Below, piece after piece: positions 1 through 5,728 of a stretch of DNA of 5,728 nucleotides (within the stretch, counting starts at the first letter, position 1; each line of letters opens with the position of its first letter). This DNA comes from Planctomycetota bacterium (lineage in GTDB: Bacteria > Planctomycetota > Phycisphaerae > WQYP01), in assembly GCA_021805585.1 (NCBI GenBank), contig JAJZEY010000133.1:1-5728 (forward strand), in the 5' to 3' direction. The position numbers and the translations under genes were made by a program. Under the pieces are notes generated by a model, which worked only from the letters and a program-made list of their open reading frames with translations, was not told where the DNA came from and searched no databases.

Positions 1-5
1 TCCAT
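1..5 (-). CDS. Start of an unidentified gene running off the left edge
   Basis: Only the ATG (complement of CAT at 3-5) and two bases of the next codon are inside the window. The start is supported by a Shine-Dalgarno GGGAG (complement of 15-19) nine bases upstream, and by a near-consensus minus-strand promoter at 161-190 pointing at it with no competing gene between. The product cannot be read from this window. The gene is the likely target of the leader at 6-154. The call is inference from signals alone, with no protein evidence. Confidence 0.5.
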
Positions 6-154
6 CAATTGTTACTCCCAAAAAAAGGATATACCGCCCCGTCCGCCGACAAAAATACCGGATGCAAGCGGTTGATCCATTTTTACGTGGTTCAAGCGCT
101 TGCGCCAGTGCGGCTTCCATACGGACGCTTCCAGATTTCAACCTTGCCCAATTG
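6..154 (-). other. Long 5' leader of the left-edge gene
   Basis: If transcription starts about seven bases past the -10 box at 161-166, the message has roughly 150 untranslated bases before the ATG at 3-5. The leader contains a self-complementary CAAGCGCTTG (93-102) and, on the minus strand, a run of seven T about 20 bases before the start codon, just after a GC-rich stretch (38-50). I do not recognise a known riboswitch core. It could be a regulatory leader or simply a long UTR. Confidence 0.3.
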
Positions 155-160
155 CCACTT

Positions 161-190
161 ATTATATGCGAGGCAACGCGGGCCGGTCAA
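161..190 (-). promoter_or_regulatory. Strong sigma-70-type promoter for the left-edge gene
   Basis: Read on the minus strand, a -35 box TTGACC (185-190) and a perfect -10 box TATAAT (161-166) are 18 bases apart. Eleven of the twelve consensus positions match. It is the best promoter in the window. Transcription would begin near 154 and run leftward out of the window. Confidence 0.6.
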
Positions 191-465
191 AAAAGTACCC
201 CGATGTTTCCCGCGCAATGGAAAAGAGATGTTAGCGAAGTTCCAGGATTCGATATTTTTCACCCGATCGCCGGCCGCAGTCGATGCCGTTCGCCACCAGC
301 CGCCGCGGCCGCTTTTCGTAAACAGAGGGAACCATTTCTGAAAGATACCGGACCATAAAGGCTATTCGAACATCGATATCGAATAAGCCGCATTTTTTTA
401 CGAACCAGACGCGGCTTATGTGTGATTCAAATATATATCCATCCGACATCATCTGTACCGCACAT
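191..465. other. Non-coding stretch between the small membrane gene and the left-edge promoter
   Basis: I see no convincing gene here. Short open frames on both strands (for example 231-452 minus) lack family resemblance and a good Shine-Dalgarno. The stretch contains a 10-base palindrome TCGATATCGA (373-382), a 6-base inverted repeat ATTCGA/TCGAAT (364-384) and a 9-base inverted repeat at 383-419. It is the 3' flank of the 466-672 gene joined to the upstream region of the left-edge gene. I see no tRNA. Confidence 0.5.
383..419. repeat. Perfect 9-base inverted repeat, possible hairpin 3' of the small membrane gene
   Basis: ATAAGCCGC (383-391) is matched exactly by GCGGCTTAT (411-419) across a 19-base loop. 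It starts 46 bases past the stop of the 466-672 gene, so it may end or stabilise the gyrB-membrane protein transcript. Neither strand has a T-run directly after the stem; the T-run at 393-399 is inside the loop. It is therefore not a standard intrinsic terminator. Confidence 0.35.
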
Positions 466-672
466 TCAGCGTTTGGAACGGCCCACCAGGAAGTAGATGA
501 TGGAGCCGACCAGAGGCAGCAGGAACATGAGGATTACCCAGAGAATTTTGTGCAGGAGCGGAATGCGGCGCAGTACGACATCCACCAGCATCCAGAGCCA
601 GAGTAAAAAGGCGATGACGCACAGAATTCCGTAGAAAAACGAGACCACAAGATGCACACCGGAAAATACCAT
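466..672 (-). CDS. Small two-helix membrane protein, PLDc_N type
   Basis: This is a 68-residue, very hydrophobic protein. Two membrane helices are visible, about residues 7-32 and 43-63, separated by a short basic loop (LRRIPLLHK) and ending in a basic tail (GRSKR). The pattern LWLWMLVDVVLRR, then LWVILMFLLPLVGSIIYFLVGR, matches the phospholipase D N-terminal membrane domain (PLDc_N). That domain is often found alone in small proteins of unknown function and is not itself catalytic. The length is normal for the stand-alone form. The ATG has GGAG nine bases upstream (complement of 682-685). It lies 47 bases after gyrB on the same strand with no terminator between, so it is probably read from the gyrB transcript. 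The specific role is unknown. Confidence 0.8.
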   Translation of the reverse strand: MVFSGVHLVVSFFYGILCVIAFLLWLWMLVDVVLRRIPLLHKILWVILMFLLPLVGSIIYFLVGRSKR

Positions 673-719
673 GGGCGAATACTCCGTCTTTGGCGTTCCC
701 TGTTTCCGACTCCGTCGGT

Positions 720-3296
<2,577 letters not shown>

Positions 3297-3325
3297 TCAC
3301 ATTTTTTTGGGCTAAACAACCATCC

Positions 3326-3335
3326 GTGACGTCAC
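3326..3335. repeat. Perfect GTGACGTCAC palindrome in the gyrB leader
   Basis: A perfect 10-base palindrome sits 57 bases upstream of the gyrB start and about 45 bases inside the predicted transcript. The half-site TGTGAC recurs on the minus strand at 3296-3301, between the palindrome and the RBS. It could bind a dimeric regulator or be a chance restriction-type palindrome. No regulator can be named. Confidence 0.35.
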
Positions 3336-3355
3336 AAATTCCGCCGATTTTACCG

Positions 3356-3376
3356 CCCGCTTCAACAGGCAGCGGG
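3356..3376 (-). other. Hairpin at the predicted 5' end of the gyrB transcript
   Basis: On the minus strand CCCGCT (3371-3376) is followed after a nine-base loop by AGCGGG (3356-3361), a perfect six-pair stem. With transcription expected to begin near 3378-3381, the stem would occupy almost the very 5' end of the message. In other bacteria, stems at that position protect against 5'-end-dependent decay. The placement is read from the sequence; the role is inferred. Confidence 0.45.
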
Positions 3377-3385
3377 TCAATAGGG

Positions 3386-3414
3386 AGTATATCCGAAAGC
3401 CGGTTTTTTCACAA
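3386..3414 (-). promoter_or_regulatory. gyrB promoter
   Basis: Read on the minus strand, -35 TTGTGA (3409-3414) and -10 TATACT (3386-3391) are exactly 17 bases apart. The -10 matches five of six and the -35 four of six consensus positions. The predicted start near 3378-3381 gives a leader of about 110 bases before the gyrB ATG. This is the best promoter candidate in the plsC-gyrB gap and implies that gyrB has its own transcription start. Confidence 0.55.
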
Positions 3415-3600
3415 TGCGGCTGGGGGTAAAAAGTGCCGGAAAATAGGGGGGTTATACTGGTTTATAGCCGTGCTTTGCCGGGGTTTGCCGAGGTTTGAAA
3501 GGGGTGTGTCGTGGGCGGAATTTCGGCGAGTTTGGACGGCTGGTTGCGGCCGGGGGCGGCGGCACGGTAATGAAAATCGGATGGTCCGCGGATTGCCGCC
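3415..3600. other. Rest of the plsC-gyrB gap, no gene seen
   Basis: This 186-base part of the gap is G-rich on the plus strand and has no credible coding frame. It contains a tandem-like TTTGCCG pair near 3474-3492 and a minus-strand TATAAC (complement of GTTATA at 3451-3456), which lacks a good -35 partner. I found no stem followed by a T-run that would end the cmk-plsC transcript, so readthrough into gyrB cannot be excluded. Confidence 0.4.
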
Positions 3601-4362
3601 TTATTCAGCTAATTCGCGGGCTACCACCAGGCGTTTGCGACCAGCCTGCAGGTCGGCCTGCATTCGGGTCTCGGATTGTATGGCATGCGGCGACCTTAAT
3701 TGATGCTGAAGCGCGATAAGTTCGCGGCGGATGCGAATGGCGATGTCATCCGGGGAAAGATTTTCCAATTCGGAATATTGAATCGGTTTGCCATAGCGGA
3801 TACGGATCGGGCTGGCGCGCGGCAGGCGATGGCCGCGAGGCCATGCTTCGTAGGCACCTTCAAGGACGACGGGAATGACCGGAACTTTGGCCCGGCGAAC
3901 AATAATGGCAACGCCCGCCGCCACCGCGCCAATCGACCCATCCGCGGTGCGTGTGGCTTCCGGAAAAATGTTGACCAGATACCCTTTGGCCAGCCGATCG
4001 AGAGCTTCGCGGATAGCGCTGGAATCCGCCCGTCCGCGGCGGATGGGGAAGGCGTTGGTGAGTTCAAAAAGATATTGAATAATGCCCCCACGGAAAAGCG
4101 ATTCGCGTGCCATGTAATGAATCTGGCGTTTAAGTGCAATGCCGATCAACCAAGGGTCTAACATGCTTTGATGGTTGGTGACCAGTAGAGCCGGGCCTTT
4201 GCCTGGCACATTTTCGCGTGCCCAAATACGGATGTGGAACAGCAGCACGGCGATAAACTGAAAAAATACGCGGCCAACGCCCCATAAAAACGCCTGAAGC
4301 TTCCCAGTTCCCTCGCCCCTGAAAATATATGGCCGCGAATGGGCATCATCTGGTCTGGTCAT
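3601..4362 (-). CDS. plsC: PlsC-family 1-acyl-glycerol-3-phosphate acyltransferase
   Basis: Membrane-bound acyltransferase, 253 residues, that probably adds the second acyl chain to lysophosphatidic acid, giving phosphatidic acid. A hydrophobic segment at about residues 22-45 should anchor it to the inner membrane. All four family blocks are present in order: NHQSMLD (63-69, the HX4D catalytic pair His64/Asp69), FPIRRGR (105-111), FPEATRT (133-139) and VPVIPV (160-165). Block three normally reads FPEGTRS, so the Gly-to-Ala change is unusual, although Glu135 and Arg138 remain. The C-terminal 35 residues are basic and lack recognisable features. The ATG overlaps the cmk stop as ATGA (4359-4362), the hallmark of translational coupling, and the upstream GGTGA is only a weak Shine-Dalgarno. 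cmk-plsC neighbours are common in bacteria. Acyl substrate cannot be read, and a lipid-modifying paralogue is possible. Confidence 0.88.
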   Translation of the reverse strand: MTRPDDAHSRPYIFRGEGTGKLQAFLWGVGRVFFQFIAVLLFHIRIWARENVPGKGPALLVTNHQSMLDPWLIGIALKRQIHYMARESLFRGGIIQYLFELTNAFPIRRGRADSSAIREALDRLAKGYLVNIFPEATRTADGSIGAVAAGVAIIVRRAKVPVIPVVLEGAYEAWPRGHRLPRASPIRIRYGKPIQYSELENLSPDDIAIRIRRELIALQHQLRSPHAIQSETRMQADLQAGRKRLVVARELAE

Positions 4363-5060
4363 CGAGTCACCGGGCCAGGCGAATGGGTGATGCGGCGGAT
4401 AAGTTCATCTACCACCTGTTCAAGAGATAAATGGGTGGTATCAAGAATGCAGGCCCCGGCGGGGATGGCGAGCGGACCGCTGGAGCGGGCTTTATCCTGA
4501 GAATCACGGGTTTGCAACTGCTGGATCATATCATGCAGCGGAATCGGGGTGCCCTTGCGGGCCAATTCCGCAATGCGGCGGCGGGCACGCTCCGCTATAT
4601 TCGCATCAAGGTAGAATTTATATGCGGCGTCCGGAAATACAACCGTTCCCTGATCGCGCCCTTCAGTCACGATAGACCCGATTTGTTGCGCTATAAATCG
4701 TTGGGATTTCACAAGAGCGGCTCGAACGGAGGGGTTGTCCGCGGCGGTATAGGTTAAACGGGTGACTTCCAGCGTGCGAATGGCCTCGGCGACATCGCGA
4801 CCATTGAGCAGAATATGCGCGGGTTGCCGCGACCAGTCGAAATCCAGTTTCAATGAAGTGACGCGCAATGCCATGGCCTTTGGATTGGCGGTCAGGCCCT
4901 GCTCCATGGCATCCAAGGCGACGGCGCGATACATGGCACCGGTATCCAGATGGTGAAAGCCAAGCGTTTCGGCCAGCCGATGGGCCACGGCGGACTTACC
5001 GGACCCGGCGGGACCATCCAGGGTGATGACCAACGGATTTTTGAAGTTAAGTTGTGTCAT
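4359..5060 (-). CDS. cmk: Cytidylate kinase
   Basis: Cytosolic enzyme that phosphorylates CMP and dCMP to CDP and dCDP using ATP, feeding nucleic acid and CDP-lipid synthesis. It has 233 residues, the usual bacterial size. Motifs in order are the P-loop GPAGSGKS (16-23), DTGAMYRAVAL (39-49), the NMP-binding stretch VRAALVKSQR (112-121), GRDQGTVVFPDA (134-145), and the lid RDSQDKAR (185-192) leading into GPL. The fourth motif usually reads GRDIGT or GRDMGT, so Gln137 is unusual. I chose ATG 5058-5060 because it places the P-loop about 15 residues in, as in known enzymes. The frame stays open to a TTG at 5121-5123, which would add 21 unconserved residues. The Shine-Dalgarno before the chosen ATG is poor. 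It is first of a two-gene operon with the acyltransferase at 3601-4362, overlapping it by four bases. Confidence 0.95.
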   Translation of the reverse strand: MTQLNFKNPLVITLDGPAGSGKSAVAHRLAETLGFHHLDTGAMYRAVALDAMEQGLTANPKAMALRVTSLKLDFDWSRQPAHILLNGRDVAEAIRTLEVTRLTYTAADNPSVRAALVKSQRFIAQQIGSIVTEGRDQGTVVFPDAAYKFYLDANIAERARRRIAELARKGTPIPLHDMIQQLQTRDSQDKARSSGPLAIPAGACILDTTHLSLEQVVDELIRRITHSPGPVTR

Positions 5061-5137
5061 TATTCGGCAATCCGTATCGTTGTGGGATGTATCTTGTTCC
5101 GCGTTCAGAGGCCAAAACGGCAAAATCCGGCCAAAAT

Positions 5138-5166
5138 TTGCATCGCTCCATTTCGTGGACTATAGT
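5138..5166 (+). promoter_or_regulatory. Plus-strand promoter candidate for a small RNA
   Basis: TTGCAT (5138-5143) and TATAGT (5161-5166) are 17 bases apart on the plus strand. The -10 matches five of six consensus positions and the -35 only three. The -10 lies inside a 14-base palindrome. The support is mainly positional: transcription from about 5173 would meet the plus-strand terminator at 5253-5290. Confidence 0.3.
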
Positions 5167-5169
5167 CCA
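5156..5169. repeat. Perfect 14-base palindrome TGGACTATAGTCCA
   Basis: The sequence equals its own reverse complement over 14 bases. It covers the plus-strand -10 candidate (5161-5166) and lies 10 bases past the -10 candidate of the proposed minus-strand cmk promoter (5179-5184), near its predicted start. Size, symmetry and placement are those of an operator for a dimeric repressor. No regulator family can be assigned. Confidence 0.45.
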
Positions 5170-5178
5170 TATAGAGAG

Positions 5179-5208
5179 CTTATACGGGAGATTGTGAACC
5201 AAAATTAA
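5179..5208 (-). promoter_or_regulatory. Weak promoter candidate for cmk-plsC
   Basis: On the minus strand TATAAG (5179-5184) is a good -10 box, five of six. An 18-base spacer leads to a poor -35, TTAATT (5203-5208). The start would be near 5172, giving a leader of about 110 bases before the cmk ATG. The region is the only sizeable gap upstream of cmk, so a promoter is expected here, but this exact pair is uncertain. Confidence 0.3.
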
Positions 5209-5219
5209 CCTTTTCACAA
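5192..5219. repeat. Inverted repeat TTGTGAA-14-TTCACAA
   Basis: Seven-base arms at 5192-5198 and 5213-5219 flank an AT-rich centre. As DNA it could be a regulator site over the -35 of the cmk promoter candidate. As RNA it forms a stem in the proposed small RNA. The arm sequence TTGTGAA also appears at the -35 of the gyrB promoter (3408-3414, minus strand), so a shared regulator is conceivable. Confidence 0.4.
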
Positions 5220-5252
5220 CCAGACTTTTACTTTGTCCTTCTCTCCCCTCCG

Positions 5253-5290
5253 GTAGGCGGGCTGGCGTATGCCACCTGCCTACTTTTTTT
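5253..5290 (+). terminator. Rho-independent terminator on the plus strand
   Basis: GTAGGCGGG (5253-5261) and TGGC (5263-5266) pair with GCCA (5271-5274) and CCTGCCTAC (5275-5283), making 13 pairs including one G-T wobble, with one bulged base and a GTAT loop. Seven T follow directly (5284-5290). On the minus strand the stem has an A-C mismatch in place of the wobble and is followed by purines, so the signal is clearly directional. No plus-strand gene precedes it. As a weaker alternative, the stem could stabilise the 3' end of the kinase message, which ends 49 bases away. Confidence 0.75.
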
Positions 5291-5332
5291 ATACGTGAAA
5301 TCCGCTTTTATTTAAAACCTGTTGGTGCGGCT

Positions 5333-5728
5333 TTATTCATGCCCGGTCATATCCCTGAAAAACACCTCCACCCGAAACCAGCCGTTCATTTCGGATTCCA
5401 CCCGAACTGTTCCGCCGGTGGCATCAAGCACGCGCTTGACTATGGCCAGTCCAAGGCCCGCATGAAGCCCGCTTTGCGTTCTGGCGGCATCACCGCGCCA
5501 GAAGCGATCAAACACGCGAGCGGAATCTTCCGCGGCAATGTGGCTGCCGGTGTTGGCCGTGCGCAGCCAAACGCCGCCGTCCGCCGGAGTAACTTCAATT
5601 TCCACCAGTCCGCCCTGATCAGTATAACTGATCGCGTTATCAAGTAAATTTCGGATGACCATCCGCACCGCGCCCGGAGGCGCTGATAGCTGGCACTCCT
5701 GAAGATCAGGATGGCTGATATTTATTTT
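5333..5728 (-). CDS. Sensor histidine kinase, C-terminal ATPase part (cut by window edge)
   Basis: The last 131 residues of a two-component sensor kinase are visible; the frame is open to the right edge, so the sensor, membrane and phospho-acceptor His parts lie outside. The HATPase_c domain shows the N box NLLDNAISYT, a G1-like ANTGSHI, the F box VFDRFWRGD and the G2 box GLHAGLGLAIVK, then the closing strand GGTVRVES. G1 has Asn where DxGxG kinases have Asp. FDRFWRGD and AGLGLAIVK are typical of OmpR-partner kinases, and the NTG form of G1 recalls the heavy-metal sensor (CusS-like) branch, but the signal sensed cannot be read. A GTG at 5666-5668 lies inside the conserved N-box helix and is not the true start. 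A response-regulator gene would be expected beyond the right edge. Confidence 0.9.
   Translation of the reverse strand, partial: KINISHPDLQECQLSAPPGAVRMVIRNLLDNAISYTDQGGLVEIEVTPADGGVWLRTANTGSHIAAEDSARVFDRFWRGDAARTQSGLHAGLGLAIVKRVLDATGGTVRVESEMNGWFRVEVFFRDMTGHE

Larger units (their letters stand above)
5173..5290 (+). ncRNA. Predicted small RNA in the kinase-cmk gap
   Basis: The boundaries are inferred from a promoter-like pair at 5138-5166 and a strong plus-strand terminator at 5253-5290, giving about 118 nt. Inside is a hairpin with a seven-pair stem (TTGTGAA 5192-5198 with TTCACAA 5213-5219, 14-base loop), then a single-stranded pyrimidine tract ending in TCTCCCCTCC (5242-5251), then the terminator stem. 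The CCCCTCC segment could pair with Shine-Dalgarno sequences, as C-rich motifs do in several known regulatory RNAs. No credible open frame fits it. It resembles no RNA family that I recognise. It runs opposite to all neighbouring genes, and it overlaps the proposed cmk promoter. Confidence 0.3.

Noticed and set aside
231..452. 73-residue minus-strand frame downstream of the small membrane gene
   Set aside because: No family resemblance, Arg-rich tail typical of non-coding translation, no convincing Shine-Dalgarno, and it overlaps a perfect inverted repeat.
706..718. CCGAC-TCC-GTCGG hairpin between gyrB and the small membrane gene as a terminator
   Set aside because: Only five pairs with a three-base loop and no T-run on the minus strand.
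3393..3409. CCG-AAAGC-CGG stem followed by six T as a plus-strand terminator
   Set aside because: A three-pair stem is too weak; the T-run is better explained as part of the gyrB promoter spacer and -35.
5061..5123. Upstream TTG start for cmk adding 21 residues
   Set aside because: The extra residues are not conserved-looking, and the ATG at 5058-5060 places the P-loop at the usual distance from the N-terminus.
5253..5283. The 5253-5283 stem as an ordinary intrinsic terminator of the kinase gene
   Set aside because: Read in the kinase direction it is followed by GGAGGGGAGAGAAGG with no T-run, and the stem gains a mismatch; it is only a weak alternative.

Overview
This window looks like ordinary chromosomal DNA of a moderately GC-rich bacterium. 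Every gene I can support is on the minus strand. The best lineage guess, at low confidence, is a planctomycete or another PVC-group bacterium. It rests on the wording of the GyrB protein (for example [16 protein letters not shown] and the long, charged C-terminal insertion) and not on any search. Promoters resemble the sigma-70 consensus, and most starts have a purine-rich Shine-Dalgarno.

Layout, following transcription from the right edge leftward. At 5333-5728 is the C-terminal ATPase end of a sensor histidine kinase cut by the window edge. A 272-base non-coding stretch follows (5061-5332), unusually dense in signals. Next come cytidylate kinase (cmk, 4359-5060) and a PlsC-family lysophospholipid acyltransferase (3601-4362), overlapping by ATGA and clearly one operon. 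A 331-base gap holds a good promoter (TTGTGA-17-TATACT), a hairpin at the predicted 5' end of the transcript and a perfect GTGACGTCAC palindrome. These precede a full-length gyrB (720-3269). A 68-residue, two-helix membrane protein of the PLDc_N type follows 47 bases downstream (466-672). The leftmost 465 bases hold a near-consensus promoter (TTGACC-18-TATAAT) firing leftward, a leader of about 150 bases, and an RBS plus ATG at 3-5 for a gene lying almost wholly outside the window.

The enzymes serve basic cell functions: cmk makes CDP/dCDP for nucleic acid and CDP-lipid synthesis, PlsC makes phosphatidic acid, and gyrB maintains supercoiling. cmk next to plsC is a common bacterial pairing. 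gyrB here is not beside dnaA, dnaN, recF or gyrA within the window.

The most interesting item is a textbook rho-independent terminator at 5253-5290 oriented on the plus strand, against every gene. A plus-strand promoter-like pair at 5138-5166, straddled by a 14-base palindrome, lies the right distance upstream. Together they predict an unannotated small RNA of about 118 nt with an exposed CCCCUCC (anti-Shine-Dalgarno-like) segment. Second in interest, GyrB carries Gln in the EGDSAGG motif at the residue equivalent to E. coli Asp426, a quinolone-resistance position.
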